From the NCBI RefSeq assembly GCF_900104955.1, contig NZ_FNSI01000001.1, positions 62,001 through 126,000 on the forward strand: a stretch of 64,000 nt of DNA, read 5' to 3'. The DNA comes from Beijerinckia sp. 28-YEA-48. Its GTDB lineage: Bacteria > Pseudomonadota > Alphaproteobacteria > Rhizobiales > Beijerinckiaceae. The notes under the pieces are model-generated. The model ran no database searches. It saw nothing but the letters and a program-made list of their open reading frames with translations, and had not been told where the DNA came from. Below, one piece after another: positions 46,429-58,220 of this stretch. The stretch's first letter is position 1, and every line of letters starts with the position of its first letter. Position numbers and translations under genes: made by a program.

Positions 46429-48099
46429 ATGCTGATTCAGCTTTCCATTCGCGATATTGTCCTCATCGACAAACTCGACCTTGCGCCTGGCGCGGGGTTG
46501 ACGGTGCTTACCGGCGAAACCGGTGCTGGCAAGTCGATCCTGCTTGATGCTTTCGCCCTGGCGCTCGGTGGGCGCGGCGATGGCACGCTGGTGCGGCAAG
46601 GGCAGGCGCAGGGGCAGGTGACCGCCTCTTTCGATCTTGCTGTCGATCATCCGGCGATCCAGCTCGCGCGCTCCCATGACATCGAAGCCGATGGCGAATT
46701 GATCATGCGCCGCGTGCAATTGGCCGACGGGCGTACGCGGGCTTTCGTCAACGATCAGGCGGTGAGCGCCCAGACGGCGCGGTCCATCGGCGCCAGCCTT
46801 GTTGAAATTCACGGCCAGCATGACGATCGCGCTTTGGTCGATCCGGCGATGCATCGCGCGTTGATCGACGCCTATGGCGGCCTTGATAAAAAGGTGGTCG
46901 AGGTGCGCGCCATGCATGGGCGCGTGCGCAGCGCCCAGAGCGAGCTTGCCAGCGAACAGGCGCGCATCGAAGCGGCGCGTAAGGAAGCTGATTTCCTGCG
47001 TCACGCCCACGAAGAGCTGACCAAGCTGGCGCCAATCGCCAATGAAGAGCAGGAATTGGCAGCGCGTCGCACGGCGATGATGCAAGGCGAAAAGGTGACG
47101 AGCGAATTGCGCGAGGCGCAGGGCGCGTTGCGCGGTGAGGATTCGCCGGGCTCTATTCTGTCCTCGGCGCTGCGGCGGCTTGAGCGGCGTGCGTCGCAGG
47201 CCCCCGCTCTGATCGAGCCGTCGTTGAAGGCGCTCGATGCAGCACTTAACGCTGCTGAACTGGCGGCGCAGACTGTCGACGCCGCATTGCAATCCTGTGA
47301 CTTTAATCCGCGCGAGCTGGAACGGACCGAAGAGCGTTTGTTCGCGCTGCGGGCCGCGTCGCGCAAATATGCGACGCCGGTCGATAACCTCGCCGCCCTG
47401 GCCGCGCGCTATGGCGCCGATCTCGCGGCGCTCGATGCCGGTGAGGCCAATCTCGTCAAACTCGATAAGGCGCTGCGCGAGGCGCGCACGGCCTTCGATG
47501 CGGCAGCGGCAACGCTCTCGGCCGCCCGTCGCAAGGCGGCGGCGCAGCTCGACAAGGCGGTGAACGCCGAATTGCCGCCGCTGAAGCTGGAACAAGCGCG
47601 GTTCACCACGGCGATCGAGAGCGATCCGACCAGCCCTTCCGCTGATGGTATCGACCGGGTCGAATTCTGGGTGCAGACCAATCCGGGCACGCGACCGGGC
47701 CCGCTGCTGAAAGTGGCATCCGGCGGCGAGCTTGCCCGCTTCATGCTGGCGTTGAAAGTGGTTCTCGCCGATCGCGGCTCGGCGCCGACCTTGGTTTTCG
47801 ACGAAATCGACACCGGCGTTGGCGGGGCGGTGGCGGATGCCATCGGCCATCGCCTGGCCCGGCTGGCCTCGAAGGTTCAGGTGCTGGCCGTCACTCACGC
47901 ACCGCAGGTGGCGGCGCGGGCGGGCGGCCATATGCGCATCGCCAAGGCGGCGGCCGACAAGGGCAAGCGGGTCGCGACACGAGTAGAGGCGCTCGATCCC
48001 GCCGACCGGCGCGAGGAGATCGCCCGGATGCTGGCCGGCGCCACCATTACCGAGGAAGCCCGCGCCGCGGCGCGCCGGCTGATCGAAAGCGCCAAATAG
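46429..48099 (+). CDS. recN: DNA repair protein RecN
   Basis: SMC-like ATPase of 556 residues acting in double-strand break repair. The Walker A motif GETGAGKS is near residue 30. A central coiled-coil region spans about 155-370. The C-terminal ABC signature ASGGELARFMLAL and Walker B PTLVFDEIDTGVGG are intact, and AVTHAPQVAARA follows. It lies between bamD and ligA, a conserved alphaproteobacterial order. Confidence 0.96.
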   Translation: MLIQLSIRDIVLIDKLDLAPGAGLTVLTGETGAGKSILLDAFALALGGRGDGTLVRQGQAQGQVTASFDLAVDHPAIQLARSHDIEADGELIMRRVQLADGRTRAFVNDQAVSAQTARSIGASLVEIHGQHDDRALVDPAMHRALIDAYGGLDKKVVEVRAMHGRVRSAQSELASEQARIEAARKEADFLRHAHEELTKLAPIANEEQELAARRTAMMQGEKVTSELREAQGALRGEDSPGSILSSALRRLERRASQAPALIEPSLKALDAALNAAELAAQTVDAALQSCDFNPRELERTEERLFALRAASRKYATPVDNLAALAARYGADLAALDAGEANLVKLDKALREARTAFDAAAATLSAARRKAAAQLDKAVNAELPPLKLEQARFTTAIESDPTSPSADGIDRVEFWVQTNPGTRPGPLLKVASGGELARFMLALKVVLADRGSAPTLVFDEIDTGVGGAVADAIGHRLARLASKVQVLAVTHAPQVAARAGGHMRIAKAAADKGKRVATRVEALDPADRREEIARMLAGATITEEARAAARRLIESAK

Positions 48100-48153
48100 A
48101 AAGCTTTAGGATAGCTGGGCGTCCGGCTTTCATGGCTTGTCCAAGCGCGCTAA

Positions 48154-50274
<2,121 letters not shown>

Positions 50275-50293
50275 TTTTGGGCGAGGGAGCTCT

Positions 50294-50845
50294 ATGACCA
50301 TGATGATGGATCGTCGCCGCGTTTGTCTCGTGCTCGGATCCCTTCTTCCCGCCGAACTGGCCTGGGCGCAGGCCGTGGAAACGCCGGCTCAGATCGTCGC
50401 CGCGCTCTACAAAGCGTCGGCCGGCAAGAACGGCAAGTACGAAGGCCCATCCGCGATCCAGGATAAGCGCATACGTGGCCGCTATTTTTCGGCCAAACTC
50501 GGCTCCTTGTTTGATCGTGCGGAGAAGGAGCAAACGCGAACAGGCGATGCGATCATCGATTTCGATCCGATCACCAATTCACAAGATCCCAGCGTCATCG
50601 ATCTGTCGATCACGAGCGAGAAAGAAGACGACAAGAGCGCCGTTGTCGCGGCGAAATTCCGCACCTTGCTGGTGGGGGCGGAGGCTATGACGGTGCGCTA
50701 TGATTTCATCCGCGAGAAAGGCGGCTGGCGGCTCGATGATATCAGAGGCACGGTGGATAAAGACGCCTGGTCATTCCGCCAGAATCTAACCCAGGGCATT
50801 GCCGAGACGGAAAAGCAACCAGCGCTACCCAAAGGCCGGCGCTGA
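50294..50845 (+). CDS. secreted protein of unknown function (DUF3828-like)
   Basis: Exported protein of 183 residues. The signal peptide has an Arg-rich n-region (MDRRRVCLVLGS) and ends near AWAQA-V; the RRR motif could direct Tat export. The mature part contains FDPITNSQDPSVIDLSIT and YDFIREKGGWRLDDI, which resembles the DUF3828 group. The start has GAGGGAG upstream. It follows ligA by 19 bases on the same strand and is convergent with the aminopeptidase gene without a gap. Confidence 0.75.
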   Translation: MTMMMDRRRVCLVLGSLLPAELAWAQAVETPAQIVAALYKASAGKNGKYEGPSAIQDKRIRGRYFSAKLGSLFDRAEKEQTRTGDAIIDFDPITNSQDPSVIDLSITSEKEDDKSAVVAAKFRTLLVGAEAMTVRYDFIREKGGWRLDDIRGTVDKDAWSFRQNLTQGIAETEKQPALPKGRR

Positions 50846-52681
50846 TTAACCCCGGCCCAATGGTTTGGTCGCTTTGACGAGCCATTTGCGCGTCGCTGGG
50901 CTCACCAGCGGTGAGAGCGCCTTGCGCACGCGCTGGTGATAGGCATCAAGCCAGCGCACTTCGTCCTGCGTCATCAGGTTTTTGTCGATGGCGCGCGTAT
51001 CGATGGGCACAAGCGTCAAGGTCTCGAAGCCGTACATGTCACGCTCGGCGCCGGTGATCGCACGTTCTTCCACCAGCACCAGATTTTCGATGCGGATGCC
51101 GAAAGCGCCGGTGCGGTAATAGCCGGGTTCGTTGGACAAGATCATGCCCGGCTCAAGCGTGGTGAAGCCGCGCTTGGAAATATTCTGCGGGCCTTCATGC
51201 ACGGAGAGAAACGAGCCGACGCCGTGGCCGGTGCCGTGGTCGAAATCGAGGCCGGCCTGCCACAAGGCGTGGCGGGCGAAGGCATCGATCTGGGCACCTG
51301 ACGTGCCCTTGGGGAACACGGCGGTGGCGATGGCGATATGGCCCTTGAGCACGCGCGTGTAACAGACGCGCATCTCTTTCGTCGGCGTGCCGACACTGAT
51401 CGTGCGGGTGATGTCGGTGGTGCCGTCCTCATATTGCGCACCGGAATCGAGCAGGAACAGACCACGGCCGATGCGGCGGTTGGTTTTGTCGGTGACGCGA
51501 TAGTGGACGATCGCGCCATTGGGGCCGGCGCCAGAAATGGTCGGGAAGGAGACGTCTTTCAATTGTCCGGTCTGGCGGCGGAAGGTTTCAAGCGCTTCAA
51601 CCGCATCGATCTCGCTCAGGCGACCCTTGGGTGCGGTTTCATCGAACCAGGCCAGGAAACTAGCCACCGCCGCGGCATCACGAAGATGCGCGGCGCGCGC
51701 GCCTTCGATTTCGGCGGTGGATTTGAGCGCCTTCATCAAGGTGATCGGATCATCGCCGATCACGGGGCGGCCGCCCGCCGATTTCAGCGCGGTGATCAAA
51801 GCTGCCGGCGCGCTGCCGGAATCAAATCGCACGCTGGCTCCATCGCGGCCAAAGCGCGACAAGGTCTGGCGCAGCTGTTCCGGTTCCTCGATCTGTGCGA
51901 GTTTTTCCAGGCTGGCGCGGGTCTTGGGATCAAGCTTGCGGCCGTCGACGAAAAGATGCGCGCCGTCCTTGCTGATGATGGCGCGGCTGAGCGGCAGCGG
52001 CGTATGGCCGACATCGCTGCCGCGAATGTTGAACGCCCAGGCAACATTGTGCGGATTGGTGACGAGCAGTGCCTCGCCCGTGTCGAGGGCCGAGGCAATG
52101 CGCTTCAACTTCTGCTTCGCGTCGACACCTGTGAATTTCTTGGGATGCAGACGGATGGCGCCGAGCGGCGCCGGCGGACGGTCATACCAGACGGCATCGA
52201 GCGGATTGTCGTCGACGGCCACGAGTTCGGCGTCGGCGGCGCGGAGAGCTCGCTCGTAACCGTCGAAGGTTTGCGATGTGGTGAGCCAGGGATCGCAACC
52301 GATCTTCATGCCCTTGCCGACCGTCTTCGCCAGCCATTGCGCCGGCGTAATCTCGGCGATGGGCTGGGGCGTGAACTGGCGCGTATCGACCTGGTCCTGC
52401 ACCTGCAGGGTGTAGCGTCCATCGACAAAGATCGCGGCGCGATCCTTGAGAACCACGGCGAGGCCGGCCGAGCCGGTGAAGCCGGTGAGCCAGGCCAGAC
52501 GCTCGTCGGAGGCCGGGACATATTCGTTTTGATAGGCGTCGGTGCGCGGCACGATGAAACCATCGAGCCCACGTTTGTCCAGTTCGGCGCGTAGCGCTGC
52601 CAGACGGGGCTTGCCCTGTGTCGGATCGGCACTCTCGGTGAAGGTCTGGTAGAGGCTTTCAAACATGATGGGCTTCGCCAT
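50846..52681 (-). CDS. pepP: Xaa-Pro aminopeptidase (aminopeptidase P family)
   Basis: Two-metal peptidase of 611 residues that removes N-terminal residues before proline. Two creatinase-N-like domains (about 1-300) precede the catalytic pita-bread domain. Metal ligands are seen in LDSGAQYEDGTTDITRT (two Asp), GTGHGVGSFLSVHEGPQ (His), NEPGYY (Glu) and RIENLVLVE (Glu). The length matches the long eukaryote-like form common in alphaproteobacteria. The start was set at the ATG five bases after the prmA stop; a second ATG five codons later is possible. Confidence 0.92.
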   Translation of the reverse strand: MAKPIMFESLYQTFTESADPTQGKPRLAALRAELDKRGLDGFIVPRTDAYQNEYVPASDERLAWLTGFTGSAGLAVVLKDRAAIFVDGRYTLQVQDQVDTRQFTPQPIAEITPAQWLAKTVGKGMKIGCDPWLTTSQTFDGYERALRAADAELVAVDDNPLDAVWYDRPPAPLGAIRLHPKKFTGVDAKQKLKRIASALDTGEALLVTNPHNVAWAFNIRGSDVGHTPLPLSRAIISKDGAHLFVDGRKLDPKTRASLEKLAQIEEPEQLRQTLSRFGRDGASVRFDSGSAPAALITALKSAGGRPVIGDDPITLMKALKSTAEIEGARAAHLRDAAAVASFLAWFDETAPKGRLSEIDAVEALETFRRQTGQLKDVSFPTISGAGPNGAIVHYRVTDKTNRRIGRGLFLLDSGAQYEDGTTDITRTISVGTPTKEMRVCYTRVLKGHIAIATAVFPKGTSGAQIDAFARHALWQAGLDFDHGTGHGVGSFLSVHEGPQNISKRGFTTLEPGMILSNEPGYYRTGAFGIRIENLVLVEERAITGAERDMYGFETLTLVPIDTRAIDKNLMTQDEVRWLDAYHQRVRKALSPLVSPATRKWLVKATKPLGRG

Positions 52682-52686
52682 TATTG

Positions 52687-53700
52687 TTATGGGGGCCAAT
52701 GCGCCTTGCGGACGAACGGGCGCTTCGTCGGCTTGGGGCCGCCGATGCGCATGAGCAGCGTGGCCCAACCTTCGAGATCGATCCGACGCACCAGGGCAAA
52801 GCCCTGCGCGCCGTAGGAGGACAGAACGCCAGGCACATCGCGATCGAGAAGGCCGGACAGGATGATCTCGGCATTGTCGGTAGCAACCGCAGCGATATTG
52901 GGCGCCATCTGGCGCAGTGGGCGCGCCAGGATATTGGCGAAGATCAAATCATAGGGGCCTGACAGGCGTAGCGCCGGATGCAGGACGCCGCGGGCCGTAA
53001 AAGCCTCGACCCAGGGGCGGGCGCCATTCAACGCCGCATTGGCCTTGGTCGCTTCCACGGCGATGGGATCGATATCGCCCGCCATGATGGGCTGGTGCAG
53101 GGCGCGCGCGGCGGCCAGGGCCAACACGCCGGTGCCGGTGCCGACATCGAGAATGTCTTTCGGGCGACGACGTTTCAGCACCCAGTCGAGCATCAGCAGG
53201 CAACCGCGCGTCGTGCCGTGATGGCCGGTGCCGAAGGCAAGCGCCGCTTCGATCTCAAGTGCGATGTCGTTGGCGGCCGCTTTGCCGCGATCGTGCGACC
53301 CATGCACCAGGAAGCGCCCGGCGCGCACGGGCGCCAGGCCCTCCAAGGAGGTGGCGATCCAGTCGCGCTGTTCGACGCGGGAGAAAGCCACGGTCTTGGC
53401 CGCTTCGGCGCCCACCACGCTCTCAACGAGCGAGCGGACATAATCCTCATCCGGAGGGTCGCCAAAATAGGCTTCGACGATCCAGTCGCCGCTTTTCCAG
53501 TCCTTGGTGTTGTCTTGCAGCTCGAAGGCCGATGCGGCGACATCGGCGGGATCGAACATCTCGACAATCAGGTCGGCGATGGCGCGGGCGCGCGTCTCGT
53601 CACAGACAAGTCGCATGCGGTGGGCAGCATTATTGGGGGGCAGTCCTTCGAGCATTGCGCTGTCTAGCACAGGGACTTTGCGCAGGGAACGTCCTGCCAT
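52687..53700 (-). CDS. prmA: ribosomal protein L11 methyltransferase
   Basis: Methylates ribosomal protein L11. The protein is 337 residues. The substrate-recognition part lies at about 25-120 and the SAM domain follows with DVGTGTGVLALAAAR. The NILARPL sequence is the catalytic NxxxxP-type motif. FGTGHHGTTRGCL is also typical of PrmA. The start may be this ATG or one 15 codons later (MLEGLPP). It is followed by pepP after five bases. Confidence 0.94.
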   Translation of the reverse strand: MAGRSLRKVPVLDSAMLEGLPPNNAAHRMRLVCDETRARAIADLIVEMFDPADVAASAFELQDNTKDWKSGDWIVEAYFGDPPDEDYVRSLVESVVGAEAAKTVAFSRVEQRDWIATSLEGLAPVRAGRFLVHGSHDRGKAAANDIALEIEAALAFGTGHHGTTRGCLLMLDWVLKRRRPKDILDVGTGTGVLALAAARALHQPIMAGDIDPIAVEATKANAALNGARPWVEAFTARGVLHPALRLSGPYDLIFANILARPLRQMAPNIAAVATDNAEIILSGLLDRDVPGVLSSYGAQGFALVRRIDLEGWATLLMRIGGPKPTKRPFVRKAHWPP

Positions 53701-53814
53701 GGCAAGGATGGAGATCAGGCAGGGGCTGGCGCGTCTCGACGGCTGGCGCGGGCCGATGCTATGTCATTTGTGACACTGGCGCGCGCGTCGGCAGGAAACA
53801 CCAAGGGAGTAGCT

Positions 53815-54489
53815 ATGGGGACGAAGATCAGTTGGAAACGACCGGACGGCAAGGAGGCCTCGGGCTATTTCGTTGCCGCCGGGGCGCCGAATGCGCCCAG
53901 CGTTGTCGTGATCCAGGAATGGTGGGGTCTGCAGGATCAGATTACCGGGATCGCCGACCGTTACGCCCGCGCCGGCTACAATGCGCTGGCGCCCGACCTC
54001 TATGGCGGCGTGGTCGTGCCCTATCATGACCGGGAAGCGGCCGGAAAACAGATGGGCTCGCTGAACTTTCTCGATGCGGTCGACCAAAGCGTGCGCGGCG
54101 CGGCGCAGTTTCTGCAAGGGTTCGGCTCAAAAGTCGCCATCACCGGCTTTTGCATGGGTGGGGCTGTGAGCATCATCGCAGCCAGCCGCGTGCCGGAATT
54201 TGCCTGCGCGGTGCCTTATTATGGGGTTCCGCCCGAGGCGGTGGTGAAGCCCGCCGATATCAAAATCCCGCTGCAATGCCATTTCGCCAACACGGACGAT
54301 TGGTGCACGCCGGCGCTTGTCAACGGTTTCGAGGCCGGGTTGAAAGCGGCCGGTAAACCCTTCGAACTTTATCGATATGATGCCGAGCATGGTTTCGTGA
54401 ACGAGCAGCGCACGTCGGCGCATGCGCGCGAGGAGACCGAATTGGCCTGGAGCCGCACCCTGGCCTTTTTGAAGACGCACATCGGCTGA
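53815..54489 (+). CDS. dienelactone hydrolase family protein
   Basis: Alpha/beta hydrolase of 224 residues. The Cys nucleophile is in GFCMGG (Cys113), the acid is probably Asp161 or Asp162 (FANTDDW) and the base is His192 (DAEHGF). Dienelactone hydrolases open cis- or trans-dienelactone in chlorocatechol breakdown, but many relatives have other roles. Here no catechol genes are adjacent. The ATG with AAGGGAG was chosen over a longer frame. Confidence 0.9.
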   Translation: MGTKISWKRPDGKEASGYFVAAGAPNAPSVVVIQEWWGLQDQITGIADRYARAGYNALAPDLYGGVVVPYHDREAAGKQMGSLNFLDAVDQSVRGAAQFLQGFGSKVAITGFCMGGAVSIIAASRVPEFACAVPYYGVPPEAVVKPADIKIPLQCHFANTDDWCTPALVNGFEAGLKAAGKPFELYRYDAEHGFVNEQRTSAHAREETELAWSRTLAFLKTHIG

Positions 54490-54535
54490 ATTGAGATCGG
54501 GACAGAGCAGGGGCTGCGCGACTATCATGGGCATC

Positions 54536-54787
54536 ATGATTCGCGCGGCCCTTTTTCTTGTCCTGTTCGCGGTTCCGGCCTTGGCCGACGCGCCGAAGCT
54601 CGCGCCCATGCCCAAACCGTCCCTTGCGCCCATCGAGGCCTGGGGCGTGCGCAATGCCTCGTGCCTTGAATGGACCGATGCCTGCCAGACCTGCGCGCGC
54701 AGCGCGAGCGGCAAGCCGCAATGTTCAACAGTGGGCATTGCTTGCGTGCGCAAGGCGGCGACCTGCACGAAACAGGCGCCGCGCTAA
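54536..54787 (+). CDS. small secreted cysteine-rich protein
   Basis: Predicted 83-residue protein. The signal peptide MIRAALFLVLFAVPALA is followed by a Pro-rich stretch (PKLAPMPKPSLAP) and a domain with six Cys (SCLEWTDACQTCARS, PQCSTVGIACV, AATC), probably held by disulfides. An ATG three codons earlier is the alternative start. No family is recognised. It is 46 bases after the dienelactone hydrolase and ends just before the long palindromic repeat. Confidence 0.7.
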   Translation: MIRAALFLVLFAVPALADAPKLAPMPKPSLAPIEAWGVRNASCLEWTDACQTCARSASGKPQCSTVGIACVRKAATCTKQAPR

Positions 54788-54823
54788 AGTTCTTTCTGAG
54801 ATTAGAAGGCTGTCGAAACACCC

Positions 54824-55020
54824 TCGGTGTCATCCCCGACAGCCGCGCAGCGGCTGAGCGGGGATCCAGAGCGAGTGGTAAAGTGCTACTTGCAGTGATG
54901 ATGCAACGCTTTACTGCGGGCTCTGGATTCTCGCTCGCGCTTCGCGCGTCGGGAATGACACTGAGAGCAGTACCGCGCGCTCCTGGATTGCTTCACTGCG
55001 TTCGCAATGACGGTGTGGTG
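54824..55020. repeat. long palindromic repeat (second family, copy 2) plus a partial unit
   Basis: Unit 1 (54824-54964) begins TCGGTGTCATCCCCGAC and ends GTCGGGAATGACACTGA, with arms related to those at 2711-2874. Unit 2 (54965-55020) contains CCTGGATTGCTTC and GTTCGCAATGAC, half of another common Hyphomicrobiales repeat. The composite lies between convergent genes. Confidence 0.78.
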
Positions 55021-55025
55021 TCTGC

Positions 55026-57446
55026 TCACGCCGCCTGAACGAAGCCTTCCAGCACCATCTTGCGGCCGGCCTTGTCGAAGTCGACGGTCAGTTTGTTGCC
55101 GTCGACAGCCGAGACCGTGCCTGAGCCGAACTTTTGGTGGAAGACGCGGGTGCCTTTGGCATAGGCCGACGAGGCACTCGATTTGGCGACGAGTTCGCCT
55201 TCGATCGTCTGCGGCCCGCGCTTGGATGGCGTGTTCCAGTTGGATTTGCCGCGCTCGCTGAAGCCGCCGCTTTTTTGGGCGCGCTGCCAGCCGGGCGTGT
55301 TGTAGGACGAGCCGAAGGTGTCGACCGCGTTGAAGCGCGATGCGGCATAGCCGCCATAGCTTGTCTGGCCACCCTCCACCACGTCGACATGGGCTGCCGG
55401 CAGTTCATCGAGAAAGCGCGATGGAATCGTCGATTGCCAGAGGCCGCGAATGCGGCGGTTGGTGGCGAAATAGATCTTGGCGCGCAAGCGGGCGCGGGTG
55501 ATGCCGACATAGGCGAGCCGGCGTTCTTCCTCGAGGCCGGCGCGGCCCTGTTCGTCGAGCGAACGCTGATGCGGGAAGAGGCCTTCTTCCCAGCCGGGTA
55601 GATAGACGGTTTCGAATTCGAGGCCCTTGGCGGCATGGAGTGTCATGATCGACACGCGCTCGCCGCCCTCCTTGTTCTCCGCATCCATGACCAGGGAGAT
55701 ATGCTCGAGGAAGCCGCCGAGGTCGGGAAACTCCTCCATCGAGCGCACGAGTTCCTTGAGGTTTTCCAGGCGTCCAGCGGCATCGGCCGAACGGTCCTTC
55801 TGCCACATGTCGGTGTAGCCGGATTCCTCGAGGATTTGTTCGGCCAGTTCGTGGTGCGGTTTGCCCTCGATGAGCGCCGACCAGCGGGTGAAATCATCCA
55901 TCAGCGCGCGAATGGTCTGGCGCGGCTTTGGCTTCAGTTCTTCGGTCTCGATCAGCTCGCGTGCTGATTGCATCAGCGGGATTTTCTGTCGACGCGCGTG
56001 ATCGTGCAGGATCTGCAAAGTAGCGTCGCCGAGGCCGCGCTTGGGCACGTTGAAGATGCGCTCGAAGGCGAGATCGTCGGCGGGCTGCGCGACGCAGCGC
56101 AGATAGGCGAGCGCGTCGCGAATTTCGGCGCGCTCATAGAAGCGTGGGCCGCCGATTACACGATAGGGCAGGCCGAGCGTGACGAAGCGCTCTTCGAATT
56201 CGCGCATCTGAAAGGAAGCGCGCACCAGGATCGCCACTTCGTCCAGCGATTGACCCTTGCGCTGCAACTGCTCGATGTCTTCGCCGATGTTGCGGGCTTC
56301 TTCTTCCGAATCCCACACGCCGGTGACCGTCGGCTTCTCGCCATCGTCGCCATCGGTGAAGAGCGTCTTGCCAAGCCGGCCTTGGTTCTGGGCGATGAGA
56401 TGAGCTGCGGCGGCGAGGATATGCGCGGTCGAGCGGTAATTGCGCTCGAGGCGGATGACGGTCGCGCCGGGAAAGTCTTTCTCGAAACGCAGGATGTTGT
56501 CGACGTCGGCACCGCGCCAGCCATAGATCGACTGATCGTCGTCGCCGACGCAGCAGATGTTGCGCGGGCGATCCGGCGTGCCCTGCGCCAGCAGGCGCAG
56601 CCACAGATATTGGACCGTGTTGGTGTCCTGATATTCGTCGACCAGAATGTAGCGGAAGCGGCGCTGATAATCGGCCAGCACGTCGGCGTTCTCGCGCAAC
56701 AGGCGCAGGCCTTCGAGCAGCAGATCGCCGAAGTCAGCGGCGTTGAGGATTTTCAGCCGCTCCTGATAGAGCGCATAGAGATGGCGGCCCTTGCCATTGG
56801 CGAAGGCTTCCGCCTCGCCGGCAGGCACTTGCGCGGGACCGAGGCCGCGGTTCTTCCAATTGTCGAGCTGGATGGCGAGCGCGCGCGGCGTCCAGCGCTT
56901 GTCGTCGATATTCTCCGACTGGATGACCTGGCGCAGCAGGCGAATTTGATCGTCGGTATCGAGAATGGTGAAGCCGGATTTGAGGCCGACGAGTTCGGCG
57001 TGGCGGCGCAGGATTTTCGTGCCGATGGCGTGGAAGGTGCCGAGCCAGGGCATGCCTTCGGCGACTGGGCCGGCGAGGCCGGCGATGCGTTCCTTCATCT
57101 CGCGCGCCGCCTTGTTGGTGAAGGTGACGGCGAGGATTTCATGGGCGCGGGCGCGGCCGGTGGCGATGATATGGGCGATGCGTGTGGTCAGCACCCGGGT
57201 CTTGCCGGTGCCGGCGCCTGCCAGCACCAGGACGGGGCCGTCCATGGCTTCGACGGCGGCGCGCTGTTCGGGATTGAGCGCTTCGACATAGCGCGGCACG
57301 CCCATGGCGGCTTGAAGATTGGCTTGAACGTTGGCTTGGGCGCGTGCGGCGATGCCCCCGGCGCGCGGGGTGGGCGCGCGGGTGAAATCAGGTTCGTCGG
57401 CATCGTCAAAGGAAAAGGGTTCGGCCAAGGTCCAAGCTCTGTGCAA
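55026..57446 (-). CDS. uvrD: ATP-dependent DNA helicase UvrD/PcrA
   Basis: Superfamily 1A 3'-5' helicase of 806 residues for nucleotide-excision and mismatch repair. The motifs in order are LAGAGTGKTRVL (Walker A, near residue 78), DEYQDTN (Walker B), VGDDDQSIYGWRGA, LERNYRS, MTLHAAKGLEFE and EERRLAYVGITRAR. A PcrA-like Tudor tail (GTRVFHQKFGSGTVSAVDG) ends the protein. Upstream of residue 50 is a variable Ala/Gln-rich extension. No ATG fits; TTG at 57446 or 57428 is the likely start. Confidence 0.94.
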   Translation of the reverse strand: MHRAWTLAEPFSFDDADEPDFTRAPTPRAGGIAARAQANVQANLQAAMGVPRYVEALNPEQRAAVEAMDGPVLVLAGAGTGKTRVLTTRIAHIIATGRARAHEILAVTFTNKAAREMKERIAGLAGPVAEGMPWLGTFHAIGTKILRRHAELVGLKSGFTILDTDDQIRLLRQVIQSENIDDKRWTPRALAIQLDNWKNRGLGPAQVPAGEAEAFANGKGRHLYALYQERLKILNAADFGDLLLEGLRLLRENADVLADYQRRFRYILVDEYQDTNTVQYLWLRLLAQGTPDRPRNICCVGDDDQSIYGWRGADVDNILRFEKDFPGATVIRLERNYRSTAHILAAAAHLIAQNQGRLGKTLFTDGDDGEKPTVTGVWDSEEEARNIGEDIEQLQRKGQSLDEVAILVRASFQMREFEERFVTLGLPYRVIGGPRFYERAEIRDALAYLRCVAQPADDLAFERIFNVPKRGLGDATLQILHDHARRQKIPLMQSARELIETEELKPKPRQTIRALMDDFTRWSALIEGKPHHELAEQILEESGYTDMWQKDRSADAAGRLENLKELVRSMEEFPDLGGFLEHISLVMDAENKEGGERVSIMTLHAAKGLEFETVYLPGWEEGLFPHQRSLDEQGRAGLEEERRLAYVGITRARLRAKIYFATNRRIRGLWQSTIPSRFLDELPAAHVDVVEGGQTSYGGYAASRFNAVDTFGSSYNTPGWQRAQKSGGFSERGKSNWNTPSKRGPQTIEGELVAKSSASSAYAKGTRVFHQKFGSGTVSAVDGNKLTVDFDKAGRKMVLEGFVQAA

Positions 57447-57551
57447 ATTCTACGGAAGGCCGGAATTTCGGCCATTTCTACGAATCAATCAGCCTAAATG
57501 TGGGGTGTCGCGGCGGGAATGTCGAATGACGCTTCCGTCGGGTTCCAGCCT

Positions 57552-58157
57552 TTATAGCCCCATGCGAAAGCGCGCCATGATGACCATGATCGCCACCTGT
57601 AGCACCCCCTGGCTGGCGACCAGATAGAAATAGTTGCGGGATATGGCGGCAATATGGGCCGGATCGGGGTTCGGCTTACGCAATTCGCGATAAACGCGGA
57701 TTTGGCTTGGCAGCAGCATGCCGAGCCCCTGAATGGTCAGGATGGTGATGATGGTCAAAGCCGCCGCCACCCAGCCGAAGGCCGGCCAGGGCGTGTCCAG
57801 ATAGCCCAGGGCCTTAGCCAGATACCAGCCGGTGGTGCCGGTGACGATCGACAACACGGGCATGATGAAAATCGTGCGTGGCGTCAGCCGCAGGAGCACG
57901 GCGCGGCGGGTCTCGAAAGGCGTCCGGCGCAGGATCGGCCCGACGACGAAGCCCATGAACAGGTCGATCCCGGTCCAGATGCCGCCGGCGAAAATATGCA
58001 GGAAAATGAGCGGCCAGAGCTGGCCCGAGGCGATGACGCCGACCATGATCACGAGGGCCAGGGCGCACCAGACCAGGTTGAAGAAATTGATCGGCGGCGC
58101 TTGCGGCGCCAAAACGCTGTTGGGGATGCCGTTGTTTGGGATGGCGCTGTCGGTCAA
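57552..58157 (-). CDS. integral membrane protein, copper-resistance-D/DUF2269-like
   Basis: Membrane protein of 201 residues with about five spans. IFLHIFAGGIWTGIDLFMGF with a His in the second span, and IVTGTTGWYLA, recall CopD/DUF2269-type proteins, which may bind haem or metal through membrane histidines. It starts at TTG with GGAG six bases upstream. It is divergent from the DUF924 gene (63 bases). The function is not known. Confidence 0.75.
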   Translation of the reverse strand: MTDSAIPNNGIPNSVLAPQAPPINFFNLVWCALALVIMVGVIASGQLWPLIFLHIFAGGIWTGIDLFMGFVVGPILRRTPFETRRAVLLRLTPRTIFIMPVLSIVTGTTGWYLAKALGYLDTPWPAFGWVAAALTIITILTIQGLGMLLPSQIRVYRELRKPNPDPAHIAAISRNYFYLVASQGVLQVAIMVIMARFRMGL

Positions 58158-58220
58158 GGCTGGCTCCAGTGGTTCCGGGCACCTATAAACCTGCTCTCAA
58201 ACAGGCACCACTGGAGACGG

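Noticed and set aside
50294..50380. Firm Tat signal on the DUF3828-like protein
   Set aside because: The RRR motif lacks the usual downstream Phe-Leu-Lys pattern, so Sec export is equally possible.
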